Positions 52,303-62,448 of a stretch of DNA of 64,000 bases are shown here, piece after piece; position 1 is the first letter of the stretch, and every line of letters begins with the position of its first letter. The position numbers were made by a program, and so were the translations under genes. This stretch comes from Yoonia sp. SS1-5 (GTDB taxonomy: Bacteria > Pseudomonadota > Alphaproteobacteria > Rhodobacterales > Rhodobacteraceae): contig NZ_CP151767.2 of assembly GCF_038443705.2 (NCBI RefSeq), positions 3,277,501-3,341,500 of the forward strand, read 5' to 3'. The notes below the pieces were generated by a model that saw nothing but the letters and a program-made list of their open reading frames with translations, ran no database searches and had not been told where the DNA came from.

Positions 52303-53427
52303 ATGTCAGACCTCAAGACCACGCCACTGCATGCATTGCATCTGGCAAACGGGGCCAAGATGGTTCCTTTTGCCGGTTATGACATGCCGGTCCAGTATCC
52401 GCTGGGCGTGATGAAAGAACACCTTCATACCCGCGCCAAGGCCGGTCTTTTTGATGTAAGCCATATGGGCCAGGTGAGTGTGCGCGGCCCCCGTTATGCA
52501 GACGCCGCTCGCGGACTGGAAGCGCTTGTGCCTGTCGATATTCTGGGGCTTGCCGAAGGCAGGCAGCGCTATGGCTTTTTCACAAATGACGCAGGCGGGA
52601 TTTATGATGATCTGATGCTGGCCAATCGGGGGGACCACATTTTTGTGGTTGTGAATGCGGCCTGCAAAGCTGCTGACATTGCCCGAATGAAAGCGGCGCT
52701 GGAACCGGGGCTGACAGTGACCGAGATCGCCGATCGCGCATTGCTCGCGTTGCAGGGGCCAATGGCGCAGGATGTTCTGGCGGCACTGGATCCGCGGGCA
52801 GCGGCGATGACATTCATGGATGTCGCAACACTTGATTTGAACGGTGTGGCGGCCTGGGTGTCACGCTCGGGCTATACGGGTGAGGACGGGTACGAGATTT
52901 CGGTGCCTGCCGCGGCAGCCGAAGATATCGCAGGCGCGCTTCTGGCGCATCCGGATGTGGAACTGATCGGGTTGGGCGCGCGCGACTCGCTGCGGTTGGA
53001 AGCCGGGCTTTGTCTTTATGGTCACGATATTGATGCCGGCACATCCCCGGTTGAGGGGGCGCTGACATGGGCGATCCAAAAGGTGCGTCGCGCTGGTGGT
53101 GACCGGGCAGGGGGCTTTCCGGGGGCTGTGCGGATCCTTGAACAATTGGCCAATGGCGCAACGCGCAAGCGGGTCGGGTTGCTGCCGGAAGGCCGTGCGC
53201 CCATGCGCGCAGGCGTGCCCCTGTTTGCAGGCGCGGACGGGGGTGATCCGATTGGTGCCGTCACCTCGGGCGGCTTTGGCCCGACGGTCGGCGGACCGGT
53301 CGCGATGGGGTACGTCGCGGCGGATCACACGACAATCGGCCAGACCATCTATGGTGAATTGCGGGGCAAGCGCCAACCGCTGACGGTCACAAAGATGCCG
53401 TTCACGCCAGCCAATTTCAAAAGATAG
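52303..53427 (+). CDS. gcvT: Glycine cleavage system T protein (aminomethyltransferase)
   Basis: This 374-residue protein begins MSDLKTTPLHALHLANGAKM. Family motifs are MVPFAGYDMPVQYPLGVMKE, FDVSHMGQVSVRGP, SRSGYTGEDGYEISVP and LGARDSLRLEAGLCLYGHDI with the folate-binding Asp/Glu. It releases ammonia and passes methylene to tetrahydrofolate. The ATG at 52303 is the family start; a longer reading back to 52087 would translate the riboswitch. Confidence 0.96.
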   Translation: MSDLKTTPLHALHLANGAKMVPFAGYDMPVQYPLGVMKEHLHTRAKAGLFDVSHMGQVSVRGPRYADAARGLEALVPVDILGLAEGRQRYGFFTNDAGGIYDDLMLANRGDHIFVVVNAACKAADIARMKAALEPGLTVTEIADRALLALQGPMAQDVLAALDPRAAAMTFMDVATLDLNGVAAWVSRSGYTGEDGYEISVPAAAAEDIAGALLAHPDVELIGLGARDSLRLEAGLCLYGHDIDAGTSPVEGALTWAIQKVRRAGGDRAGGFPGAVRILEQLANGATRKRVGLLPEGRAPMRAGVPLFAGADGGDPIGAVTSGGFGPTVGGPVAMGYVAADHTTIGQTIYGELRGKRQPLTVTKMPFTPANFKR

Positions 53428-53439
53428 CAAGGGAGAGAC

Positions 53440-53802
53440 ATGATGAAATACACCGAAGAACATGAATGGCTGCGCGCCGAGGACGATGTTTATGTTGTTG
53501 GCATTACGGAACACGCGACAACGCAATTGGGCGATCTGGTCTTTGTCGAATTGCCCGAAGTTGGCGACACAGTTGTCAAAGATGACGAGATTGTCGTGAT
53601 CGAAAGCGTCAAGGCGGCCTCGGACATTCTGGCGCCGATTGATGGCGAAATTACCGAAGTGAATACCGCACTGGTTGATGACCCAAGCCTTGCCAATAGT
53701 GACGCCGTTGGCGCCGGCTGGTTCTTCAAGATCAGACCGTCCGACCCCGCGCAGCTTGACGCGATGATGGATGAAGCCGCCTATAACGCGATGATTGGCT
53801 AG
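53440..53802 (+). CDS. gcvH: Glycine cleavage system H protein
   Basis: This 120-residue lipoyl carrier begins [20 protein letters not shown]. The lipoylated Lys58 is in [12 protein letters not shown]. It shuttles the aminomethyl group between GcvP and GcvT. It is 12 bases behind gcvT and 12 bases before gcvP. Confidence 0.97.
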   Translation: MMKYTEEHEWLRAEDDVYVVGITEHATTQLGDLVFVELPEVGDTVVKDDEIVVIESVKAASDILAPIDGEITEVNTALVDDPSLANSDAVGAGWFFKIRPSDPAQLDAMMDEAAYNAMIG

Positions 53803-53814
53803 GAGACCGCAGCA

Positions 53815-56658
53815 ATGACCTTCACGCCGACTGACTATCTGCCCTATGATTTCGCCAATCGTCGCCATATCGGACCGTCACCTGCCGAAATGGACGCGAT
53901 GTTGCAGGTTGTCGGGGCAAAGGACCTGGATGCGCTGATTGACGACACCCTTCCGCCAAAAATCCGGCAGAAGGCGCCACTTGATTTCGGCAAGGCCAAG
54001 TCCGAACGGGAATTGCTGCATCATATGCGTGTCACCGCATCAAAAAACAGGGTGCTGACCTCTTTGATCGGGCAGGGCTATCATGGCACGGTCACGCCCC
54101 CGGCTATTCAACGGAATATCCTGGAAAACCCGGCCTGGTACACGGCCTATACGCCATATCAGCCCGAGATATCGCAGGGGCGCCTTGAGGCGCTGTTGAA
54201 CTACCAGACCATGATATCCGATCTGACGGGTTTGGATATCGCCAACGCCTCACTCCTCGATGAGGCGACCGCCTGCGCCGAGGCGATGACCATGGCGCAG
54301 CGGATCAGCAAATCCAAGCAGCCCGGCTTTTTCGTCGATGAAAATTGCCATCCGCAAAATATCGCGGTGATGCGGACACGGGCGCAACCGCTGGGGATCG
54401 AGATTGTTGTCGGCAATCCTGATACGCTGGATCCGACGCAGGTTTTCGGGGCGATTTTCCAGTATCCGGGAACGCATGGGCATATCCGCGACTTTACGCC
54501 CGAAATCGCAAAGCTACATGAGAATAAGGCGATCGGCGTTGTCTCGGCTGATCCGCTGTCATTGACCTTGTTGAAAGAACCCGGTGCCATGGGGGCCGAT
54601 ATCGCGGTGGGGACCACCCAACGCTTTGGCGTGCCGATTGGCTATGGTGGGCCACATGCGGCCTATATGGCGACCAAGGCCAGCTATGCGCGCAACATGC
54701 CCGGACGCATTGTGGGCGTTTCCGTCGACAGTCACGGCAACCGGGCTTACCGGCTGTCATTGCAAACGCGTGAACAACATATTCGCCGTGAAAAGGCGAC
54801 ATCGAATGTCTGTACCGCGCAGGCACTCTTGGCCGTTATGGCCGGGTTTTACGCGGTGTTTCATGGCCCCGAAGGCCTTAAGGCAATTGCCCAACGCATC
54901 CACCGCAAAACCGCCCGCCTTGCCGAAGGGCTAAAGCAGGCAGGTTTTGCGGTGCGTCCGGCCAGCTTTTTTGACACGATCACCGTTGATGTAGGCCCGC
55001 TGCAGGCAGCCGTGATCAAATCGGCGCTGGACGAGGGGATCAATCTGCGTGCTGTCGGGACGACCCAGGTTGGCATCACCCTTGATGAACGGACCCGCCC
55101 TGCCACAATTGAAGGCGTCTGGCGCGCCTTCGGGATTGACCGCAAGGACAAGGACTACACCCCGCATTACCAGATGCCAGAAAAGCTGATCCGGACAACC
55201 GATTTCCTGACCCATCCGGTCTTTCACATGAACCGGGCCGAAACAGAGATGATGCGTTACATGCGACGTCTGGCGGACAGGGATCTGGCACTGGATCGGG
55301 CGATGATACCGCTGGGATCCTGCACGATGAAGCTGAACGCGGCTGCCGAGATGATGCCGGTCAGCTGGCGCGAATTCTCGCAGTTGCATCCGTTCTGCCC
55401 CAAGGATCAGGCGGCGGGGTATACTGAAATGATTGATGATCTGTCCGCAAAGCTCTGTGACATCACAGGCTATGATGCGATTTCGATGCAGCCAAATTCG
55501 GGCGCACAAGGCGAATATGCAGGTCTGTTGACCATCGCAAGCTATCATCGCGCCAACGGGCAGGGCCATCGCAATATCTGCCTGATCCCGATGAGCGCGC
55601 ATGGCACAAATCCGGCCTCTGCCCAGATGGTGGGATGGAAGGTCGTGCCGGTCAAATCGGCCGAGAATGGCGATATTGATGTGGCGGATTACAAAGCCAA
55701 GGTTGCAGAACACAAAGATAACCTTGCCGGGTGCATGATCACCTATCCATCTACCCACGGGGTCTTCGAGGAAACCGTGATCGAGGTATGCAAGATCACC
55801 CATGCGGCGGGCGGGCAGGTCTATATCGACGGTGCGAATATGAATGCCATGGTCGGCCTGAGCCGCCCCGGTGATCTGGGCGGGGATGTCAGCCATCTGA
55901 ACCTGCACAAGACCTTTTGCATCCCGCATGGCGGGGGTGGTCCGGGTATGGGGCCGATTGGTGTCAAGGATCACCTGATCGCCCATTTGCCGGGCGATCC
56001 CAATGACGGCGAAGGTGCGGTCAGTGCGGCGCCTTACGGGTCCCCATCGCTGCTGCCGATCTCATGGGCATATTGCCTGATGATGGGTGGGGAGGGGCTG
56101 ACCCAGGCGACGCGGGTGGCGATCCTGAATGCCAACTATATTGCCAAACGCCTCGAAGGGGCGTTTGACGTTCTTTACAAGGGCCCTTCGGGCCGGGTGG
56201 CCCATGAATGTATCATTGATACCCGCCCCTTTGCTGACAGTGCGGGGGTCACCGTCGATGACATTGCAAAGCGTCTGTCTGATTGCGGTTTTCACGCGCC
56301 CACCATGTCTTGGCCGGTTGCAGGCACATTGATGATTGAACCCACCGAGTCCGAGACCAAGGCCGAACTCGACCGTTTTTGCGATGCGATGCTGGGGATC
56401 AGGGACGAGATCCGTGCGATTGAGGATGGCGCAATGGACCCGTTGAACAACCCGCTGAAGAACGCACCGCACACGATGGAAGACCTCGTCAAGGATTGGG
56501 ACCGTCCCTACACCCGGGAAACGGGGTGTTTTCCGCCCGGTGCCTTTCGGGTGGACAAATACTGGCCGCCGGTCAATCGCGTCGACAATGTCTGGGGCGA
56601 CCGCAACCTGACCTGCACATGCCCACCCATGACCGACTATGCCGAGGCCGCAGAATGA
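53815..56658 (+). CDS. gcvP: Glycine dehydrogenase (decarboxylating), single-chain P protein
   Basis: This 947-residue PLP enzyme decarboxylates glycine. The N-terminal half contains [34 protein letters not shown] and the C-terminal half carries [35 protein letters not shown] and the PLP-binding Lys699 in [19 protein letters not shown]. Single-chain length matches proteobacterial P proteins. It is the last gene of the riboswitch-controlled gcvTHP unit; no terminator was found behind it. Confidence 0.97.
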   Translation: MTFTPTDYLPYDFANRRHIGPSPAEMDAMLQVVGAKDLDALIDDTLPPKIRQKAPLDFGKAKSERELLHHMRVTASKNRVLTSLIGQGYHGTVTPPAIQRNILENPAWYTAYTPYQPEISQGRLEALLNYQTMISDLTGLDIANASLLDEATACAEAMTMAQRISKSKQPGFFVDENCHPQNIAVMRTRAQPLGIEIVVGNPDTLDPTQVFGAIFQYPGTHGHIRDFTPEIAKLHENKAIGVVSADPLSLTLLKEPGAMGADIAVGTTQRFGVPIGYGGPHAAYMATKASYARNMPGRIVGVSVDSHGNRAYRLSLQTREQHIRREKATSNVCTAQALLAVMAGFYAVFHGPEGLKAIAQRIHRKTARLAEGLKQAGFAVRPASFFDTITVDVGPLQAAVIKSALDEGINLRAVGTTQVGITLDERTRPATIEGVWRAFGIDRKDKDYTPHYQMPEKLIRTTDFLTHPVFHMNRAETEMMRYMRRLADRDLALDRAMIPLGSCTMKLNAAAEMMPVSWREFSQLHPFCPKDQAAGYTEMIDDLSAKLCDITGYDAISMQPNSGAQGEYAGLLTIASYHRANGQGHRNICLIPMSAHGTNPASAQMVGWKVVPVKSAENGDIDVADYKAKVAEHKDNLAGCMITYPSTHGVFEETVIEVCKITHAAGGQVYIDGANMNAMVGLSRPGDLGGDVSHLNLHKTFCIPHGGGGPGMGPIGVKDHLIAHLPGDPNDGEGAVSAAPYGSPSLLPISWAYCLMMGGEGLTQATRVAILNANYIAKRLEGAFDVLYKGPSGRVAHECIIDTRPFADSAGVTVDDIAKRLSDCGFHAPTMSWPVAGTLMIEPTESETKAELDRFCDAMLGIRDEIRAIEDGAMDPLNNPLKNAPHTMEDLVKDWDRPYTRETGCFPPGAFRVDKYWPPVNRVDNVWGDRNLTCTCPPMTDYAEAAE

Positions 56659-56790
56659 AGTTCGGCCCGGCTGCAGGCAAGGGCGTGATCACGCATTAAC
56701 ATGGACAGCACGACCGGAGTTTGACTTAATGCTGTTACGCATTGCTGATCAACGTCATCAAGTCGTGGATCCAATAGGGGGAAGTATTTC

Positions 56791-57852
56791 ATGAGACTAT
56801 CTATGGTTTCGTCAGTCGTCGTCGCAACAGTGATCGGCGCATCAACCGCGCAGGCCGAAACGCTGCGGCTGCTGACATGGGGCGGCTATGCGCCCGAAGA
56901 CGTGATTGCGATGTTCGAGGCCGAGACCGGCCATACCGTCGAGGTGACCACCTCCAACAACGAGGAAATGATCGCCAAGCTGCGTGCCACAAATGGGGGT
57001 GGCTTTGATCTTGCGCAGCCAAGTCAGGACCGGATCACAAGCGCCCAGGAAGAGTTCGGCATTTACAAGCCCATCGACATGTCCCGTGTGAATGCGGATT
57101 TGTTCATTCCGTCGATGTTGTCCGCAACGGCCGGGAACACCACCTATGACGGCGAGGTTTACGGCCTGCCGCATGTCTGGGGAACCAGTGGTCTGGTGGT
57201 GAACACCGCAATGGCTGGCGATGTGCAGGACTATGTCGATCTGTGCGATGCATCGGTTGCGGGCAAGGTGTCTTACCGCCTCAAGCGCCCGACTTTGATC
57301 GGGTTTGCCTATTCCATGGGCCTTGATCCTTTTGCCGCCTATGGCGACACCGACGCCTATCAGGGCATCCTTGACGCGGTTGAGACAAAGCTGACCGACT
57401 GCAAGCAGAACGTAAAGACCTATTGGGATGGCGGGGATGAGATCAAGAACCTGCTCCGCTCGGGCGAGGTTGTGGCCTCGATGGCCTGGGATACGGGCGG
57501 CTGGCAGCTGAACGCGGACAATCCCGATATCACGTTTGTCGCCCCCAAAGCCGGTGCATTGGGCTGGATCGACACGTTTGTGCTGCCTGCCCGCGGACGG
57601 GCTGATGATGCGGCTTATGACTGGATCAACTTTGTGATGCGTCCGGATGTTGCCGCGATGATCACCAATACTGCGGGCAACTTCACGGCGGCCGTTGATG
57701 GCGATGCAGGGGTCAGTGCTGATCTCAAGGCCCGTTATCAGCGCAGCTTTGATCAGACCGCGATTGATAACATCAAGTGGTACCCGCCCGTGCCTGCCGG
57801 GCTGGAAGCGCTGGAAGGCGCCACGCTCGACCGGATCAACGCGGCGAACTGA
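56791..57852 (+). CDS. ABC transporter periplasmic binding protein, spermidine/putrescine (PotD/F) type
   Basis: This 353-residue protein has a Sec signal (MRLSMVSSVVVATVIGASTA, cleaved before ETLRLLTW). Type II binding-protein features include LLTWGGYAPEDVIAMFEAET, YGLPHVWGTSGLVVNT and GALGWIDTFVLPARG. The acidic and aromatic residues expected for a polyamine-like cation are present in places but were not aligned. The upstream 130 bases contain a TTGACT box at 56721, a weak promoter candidate. A terminator-like hairpin separates it from the transporter genes. Confidence 0.9.
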   Translation: MRLSMVSSVVVATVIGASTAQAETLRLLTWGGYAPEDVIAMFEAETGHTVEVTTSNNEEMIAKLRATNGGGFDLAQPSQDRITSAQEEFGIYKPIDMSRVNADLFIPSMLSATAGNTTYDGEVYGLPHVWGTSGLVVNTAMAGDVQDYVDLCDASVAGKVSYRLKRPTLIGFAYSMGLDPFAAYGDTDAYQGILDAVETKLTDCKQNVKTYWDGGDEIKNLLRSGEVVASMAWDTGGWQLNADNPDITFVAPKAGALGWIDTFVLPARGRADDAAYDWINFVMRPDVAAMITNTAGNFTAAVDGDAGVSADLKARYQRSFDQTAIDNIKWYPPVPAGLEALEGATLDRINAAN

Positions 57853-57871
57853 ACCCGTCTAATCAATCGGC

Positions 57872-57898
57872 AAAAGGGCACCCTGCGGTGCCCTTTTT
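57872..57898 (+). terminator. Terminator/attenuator between the binding protein gene and the ABC genes
   Basis: Stem AAAAGGGCACC (57872-57882) / GGTGCCCTTTT (57887-57897), loop CTGC, followed by T. Partial termination here would give more binding protein than membrane components, as is common in ABC importer operons. Confidence 0.85.
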
Positions 57899-57918
57899 GA
57901 TCCTGCGAGGTTGCAGAT

Positions 57919-59016
57919 TTGGCAAGCGCCCATCCCGATCTGGTATGTCAGGACCTGACCAAGGATTTTGACGCGTTCCGCGCGGTTGATCATGTCAGTT
58001 TCGAGGTGCCGCAAGGGTCCTTCTTTTCCATCCTCGGCCCTTCGGGCTGCGGGAAGACAACATTGCTGCGGATGATTGCGGGGTTCCAGTCACCGACTGG
58101 TGGCGATCTGCGGATCAAAGGCAAGTCGATGATCGGGGTGCCGCCCAACAGGCGGCCGGTGTCGATGGTGTTTCAACATCTGGCGTTGTTTCCGACGATG
58201 AATATCGGGGATAATGTGGGCTTTGGGTTGCGGCAGCGCGGCCTTGCCAAGGCCGAGATCAAGACCCGCGTCGGCGAGGTTCTGGAACGGGTCGGCCTGC
58301 CCGGGGTGTCGGCCCGCCGGGTGGATCAGCTTTCAGGTGGCCAAAAGCAGCGGGTGGCCATCGCCCGGTGCATGGTGCTGGAACCTGATTTGCTGCTGCT
58401 GGATGAACCACTGGGCGCGCTTGACCTGAAGCTGCGAGAACACATGAAGGTCGAGTTGAAATCGCTTCAGGCCGCGTTCAACACAACCTTTGTCTACATC
58501 ACCCATGACCAGTCCGAAGCGCTGGTGATGAGCGACAATATCGCCGTGATGAACAAAGGCCGGTTCGAACAGATCGGCCCGCCACACGCGGTTTATCACG
58601 CACCTGACACGCCCTTTGTCGCGGGGTTCGTTGGCGAGGCGAACAAGATCAACGCGACCATCACCGCGATCAACGGCCAGATGATGACCCTTGCGACCGC
58701 CGGGGCCGAGGTCAAGGTGCAGCGGGCGGGTGCCGACCTTGCGATTGGCCAGGATGTGCAGGTCTTTCTGCGTCCCGAGGCGATTGAATTGCTTGCCGCC
58801 GATCCGGGCGATGCGCTGAATGTCTGCCGGGGTGTGGTGGATACAGTGCTGTTCAACGGGGCCAACAGCAGCGTGACCATACGCGATGATCGTGGTGGTT
58901 TGCTGAAAGTTGCGCTGCCGCAGACCGGCAGTTTCGCAAGCCTGCGCAAAGGTGACACCGTCTTCACCCGCTGGCAGCCGGATCAGGCCCGCTGCTATCC
59001 GGCGACGAAGGGGTAG
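57919..59016 (+). CDS. ABC importer ATPase, spermidine/putrescine (PotA) type
   Basis: This 365-residue ABC ATPase has Walker A GPSGCGKTT, Q-loop MVFQHLALFPTMNIGDNVGF, signature LSGGQKQRVAIARC, Walker B LLLLDEPLGALD, switch ITHDQSEAL and a C-terminal TOBE domain (FLRPEAIELLAADPGD...). The start is TTG at 57919 after GCGAGG; no earlier ATG is suitable. It energises the two permeases encoded next. Confidence 0.94.
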   Translation: MASAHPDLVCQDLTKDFDAFRAVDHVSFEVPQGSFFSILGPSGCGKTTLLRMIAGFQSPTGGDLRIKGKSMIGVPPNRRPVSMVFQHLALFPTMNIGDNVGFGLRQRGLAKAEIKTRVGEVLERVGLPGVSARRVDQLSGGQKQRVAIARCMVLEPDLLLLDEPLGALDLKLREHMKVELKSLQAAFNTTFVYITHDQSEALVMSDNIAVMNKGRFEQIGPPHAVYHAPDTPFVAGFVGEANKINATITAINGQMMTLATAGAEVKVQRAGADLAIGQDVQVFLRPEAIELLAADPGDALNVCRGVVDTVLFNGANSSVTIRDDRGGLLKVALPQTGSFASLRKGDTVFTRWQPDQARCYPATKG

Positions 59017-59019
59017 GCC

Positions 59020-59886
59020 ATGAACGCTGACGCCTCTCGTCTGGGGTTCTACCTATTGCTTGCGCCCATCCTTCTATGGCTGGTCGTGCTGATCATTCTG
59101 CCGCATATCGGCCTGTTTGTGGTGTCCATCAGCGAACGTGTCGGCCCGCGCGAGTACGAGACCGGCCTTGGGAACTACGCGGCCTTCTTTGGTGAACCAC
59201 TTTATTGGCGGACTTTTGCGCGCACGGCGATCATGTCGATCCTTGCGACAGCCCTGACGCTGATCCTCGGCTTTCCGATTGCCTATTACATCGCCAAGCT
59301 GACCCGGGGGCGGACCAAAACAACCTTGTTTTTGATGTGCATGATCCCGTTCTGGGTGTCCGAGCTGGTGCGCACATTCGGCTGGATGATCCTGTTGCGC
59401 GAAACAGGCGTGATCTCGAACCTCTTGCAATATCTCGGGCTGGTCACCGGCCCGGTTGAGATGCTGTATAATGACGCCGCCATCATGGTGGGGCTTGTCT
59501 ATACGTCGATCCTGTTCATGGTTGTGCCGCTGGTGACGACCCTGGACAGCCTTGACGACAGCCTGATCGAGGCGGGTTATGATCTGGGTGGCACAAGCAC
59601 GTCCATCATGCGCGAGATCGTGATCCCGCATGCAATGCCGGGGATCGTGTCGGGGTGCATCGTCGTCTTTATGCTGTCACTGGGGAACTACCTGACGCCG
59701 ATCCTGTTGGGGGGAAAGGACAGCCTGTGGTTCACAGGCATGATCTATACGCAATTCATCACCCGCTTTAATTGGGAACTGGGGTCGGCGTTCGGGTTTT
59801 TGTTGCTGGCGCTTTCGTCCTTGGTGGTTTTTGTGGGGCTTAAACTGTCCGGGCAGTCGCTGTCTGAAACGATGGGGCGCCGATGA
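59020..59886 (+). CDS. ABC importer permease, PotB type
   Basis: This 288-residue protein has six hydrophobic helices, starting FYLLLAPILLWLVVLIILPH. The EAA loop contacting the ATPase is DSLIEAGYDLGGTSTSIMRE followed by IVIPHAMPGI. It is four bases behind the ATPase gene and overlaps the second permease by ATGA. Confidence 0.93.
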   Translation: MNADASRLGFYLLLAPILLWLVVLIILPHIGLFVVSISERVGPREYETGLGNYAAFFGEPLYWRTFARTAIMSILATALTLILGFPIAYYIAKLTRGRTKTTLFLMCMIPFWVSELVRTFGWMILLRETGVISNLLQYLGLVTGPVEMLYNDAAIMVGLVYTSILFMVVPLVTTLDSLDDSLIEAGYDLGGTSTSIMREIVIPHAMPGIVSGCIVVFMLSLGNYLTPILLGGKDSLWFTGMIYTQFITRFNWELGSAFGFLLLALSSLVVFVGLKLSGQSLSETMGRR

Positions 59887-60737
59887 TCCCCACCGTCCCG
59901 CAGCCCGGCTTTGCCAAGTGGTGCTACCGCGCCTATGTGACGCTGTTCTTTGTCTATCTTGCGCTGCCATTGACGGTTGTTTGCGTTTTTGCCTTCAACA
60001 ACAGCGTTTTCCCGTCGCTTCCATGGGAAGGGTTCACGCTGGCGTGGTTTTTCGGAACCGAGGCACCGTTTATCGGCGTTTTTCAAGAGCGGGCGATCAT
60101 GCGGTCGATCGGGACATCCGCGTTTGTTGCCTTTTGGGTGTCGGGGTTTGCCGTGGCCGTCGGGACCTGCAACGCGTTCCTGTTTGTGCGCCATGATTTT
60201 CGGGGCAAGGCGGTGCTATATATGCTGATGCTGTTGCCGCTGATCATTCCGGGCGTGATCCTGGGCATTTCGATCTTGGTCTTTTCCAGCTCTGTTGCGA
60301 ACGCGCTGGAGGATGCGACTGACATGTGGTTCGACGGGCTGCGCCCCGGCCTGATCCTTGTTATTCTAGGGCAGTTTTCGTTCATCACGACCTTCGCCAC
60401 GCTGGTGATTTCGGCACGCCTGCAAAAGTTCGATCCAAGCCTCGAGGAAGCCGCATTGAACCTTGGTGCAAGCAAATGGGGGGCGATCCGTCAGATCACG
60501 TTGCCGTTTCTGCTGCCGGCGATTGTGGCCTCTGCGGTGGTGTCGGTCCTGATGAGTTTCGAGAATTTCAACACCACGTTAATGCTGGTGGGTTCGGATT
60601 CGCCGCTGACAATCACCATGTTCGATAAACTGAAACAAGGATCAACGCCGGTTTTGAATGCGGTCTCGCTTCTCTTGATCATTGTGTCTGCGGCACTTGG
60701 GCTTTTGTCGCTATTATTTCAAAACGCCCGGCGCTAA
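59883..60737 (+). CDS. ABC importer permease, PotC type
   Basis: This 284-residue permease has six helices. Its EAA loop is SLEEAALNLGASKWGAIRQI followed by TLPFLLPAI. It begins in the stop of the first permease. Its stop overlaps the convergent regulator gene by four bases. Confidence 0.93.
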   Translation: MIPTVPQPGFAKWCYRAYVTLFFVYLALPLTVVCVFAFNNSVFPSLPWEGFTLAWFFGTEAPFIGVFQERAIMRSIGTSAFVAFWVSGFAVAVGTCNAFLFVRHDFRGKAVLYMLMLLPLIIPGVILGISILVFSSSVANALEDATDMWFDGLRPGLILVILGQFSFITTFATLVISARLQKFDPSLEEAALNLGASKWGAIRQITLPFLLPAIVASAVVSVLMSFENFNTTLMLVGSDSPLTITMFDKLKQGSTPVLNAVSLLLIIVSAALGLLSLLFQNARR

Positions 60738-62302
60738 TCCGTAATAATGTCGTCTTTCGGCGCGTCCATGGCCACATGCAGACCGGCCTTTCGCCAGCCC
60801 TCAAACGCCTTTTGAACAAGTGGCCCGGTGAAATAGTGAAAGACCATTTCGCGAGGGATATCCTGCTCAAAGCTCGGGAACACCTTTAGCAGGGATTGCT
60901 TTGCGTCTTCAGCCGCCGCCGCATTCCCAAGTTCGGCATGAAACCATGCCAGATGGGCGTAGTACCATGCAAAGCCCGGCATCGGCACCTTTTCGATTTC
61001 AAGCAGTGCAGCCTGCCAGAAGTCACCCAGCGCAAACCGCCATGCATGCGCATAGTGATACCAGCCGGGGTGAATAGGGCTCAACGCGATGGCCTTGTCC
61101 AACAGGGGGATAGCCTTGTCAAATTCGCCCAGAAACGCGTGGCAATGGCCGATTTCGGCAAGGATGTCGGCATGCCCGGGATTAAGATCAAGCGCGGTGC
61201 GGGCCGCGTCCCGAAACCCGGGCAGATCCCCGCTGTGAAACTGGCACAGCGCAAGGGCCATATAAGCGAACCCGCTTTGCGGGTCGCTGGCAACCGCATG
61301 TTTGGCCGCGTCCAGCCCCAGCAAGGTTGCGTTGACATCGAAGCGTTCGTTCAGGTGGTATCGCTGTTCCTCCAGCAATAGCAGCGCGTAGGCAGCCCAG
61401 CCGTCAGATGAGGACGGATCGTTCTTTAACAGCGCTGGCAGTCGGTCGCGCAGTTCAAAATGCAGGGCCGGGTCATAGGTCTTGTAGAATTCGTAGAACT
61501 GGCCGACAGCAGCATAGACATCCCATGTGGTCGTTTGCCCTGCCCGGGTCCGTGCGCGCAGGCGACTGCCCAGATCCCCATGCTGGCTAGCCACACGCCC
61601 GGCCGTCAAAAGGCCGATTTCGTTTTGCACCTCAAAGATGGCGTCGGGCGTACAGGGCCGGTCGAACTGCTCGGACAGCGCGATGTCACCGGTATGCGCA
61701 TCGCTGACCTGAACAGTGACGCGCATGCGTTCCGGCGCGCGGCGCAGACTGCCCTCGACGATAAAGTCGACGTCATAGGTGGTCACAAGGTCCGCATGCG
61801 CGGCACCGGTGGTCTGATGATGGATTGCCGTCAGATGGGACAATACCTTGAGATTGCGAAAGCGGGTCAGGCTGCTGATCACCTCTTCGCTAAGGCCGTC
61901 GGCGATGCATCTATCCGCGTCAGATGTGCTGAGGCTGCGAAACGGCAGGACCGCAATCAGGGGCCTGTCCGCCTTGGGGCGATCGGTTGAGGGTATCGGT
62001 GTCACCGGCGCCGCAAGCCGAAATCCCACACCATGCACTGTTTCAATGACCGCTTGTGCAGCGCCAGTATCGCCGACGGCGCGCCGGGCCTCTTTTATGG
62101 CGGTCGATAATGTTGCGTCGGTGACGATCCGGCCGTCCCAGACCTGGGCGATCAGATCATCCTTGCTGACGATTTGCCCGTTGACTGCGATCAGGGCACG
62201 CAGAATGCCCAGCGATTGGCGCGTCAGCCGTGTCACCCGCCCTGCACGGGTAGCTGTCATCTGGTCGAGATCAATCGCGGTATCTGCGAGCATGATTTTC
62301 AT
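60734..62302 (-). CDS. Winged-helix (OmpR/CadC-type) regulator with TolB-like and TPR domains, soluble
   Basis: This 522-residue protein has residues 1-100 forming an OmpR-type winged helix (LTRQSLGILRALIAVNGQIV, SKDDLIAQVWDGRIVTDATL, VIETVHGVGFRLAAPV). Residues about 113-250 resemble the TolB-like domain common in such regulators (IAVLPFRSLSTSDADRCIAD, GLSEEVISSLTRFRNLKVLS). The C-terminal half is TPR-like (GFAYMALALCQFHSGDLPGF, DILAEIGHCHAFLGEFDKAI). No transmembrane helix is visible, unlike CadC. It is convergent with the importer and probably signals through TPR contacts; the target is unknown. Confidence 0.85.
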   Translation of the reverse strand: MKIMLADTAIDLDQMTATRAGRVTRLTRQSLGILRALIAVNGQIVSKDDLIAQVWDGRIVTDATLSTAIKEARRAVGDTGAAQAVIETVHGVGFRLAAPVTPIPSTDRPKADRPLIAVLPFRSLSTSDADRCIADGLSEEVISSLTRFRNLKVLSHLTAIHHQTTGAAHADLVTTYDVDFIVEGSLRRAPERMRVTVQVSDAHTGDIALSEQFDRPCTPDAIFEVQNEIGLLTAGRVASQHGDLGSRLRARTRAGQTTTWDVYAAVGQFYEFYKTYDPALHFELRDRLPALLKNDPSSSDGWAAYALLLLEEQRYHLNERFDVNATLLGLDAAKHAVASDPQSGFAYMALALCQFHSGDLPGFRDAARTALDLNPGHADILAEIGHCHAFLGEFDKAIPLLDKAIALSPIHPGWYHYAHAWRFALGDFWQAALLEIEKVPMPGFAWYYAHLAWFHAELGNAAAAEDAKQSLLKVFPSFEQDIPREMVFHYFTGPLVQKAFEGWRKAGLHVAMDAPKDDIITD

Positions 62303-62448
62303 GGCCCGCAGGCTACCCCGCCGGCCCGCAATAGCAAAGCCTCAGCAAATCTCAGATACTTCTCAGGTTTCTCTCAAGCTTGGCGGGTCCGGGCGGCGTA
62401 TCTGCTTTCTCAACCCCGCGCTGGGGCGCATGATGGAAAGGATCGCAG

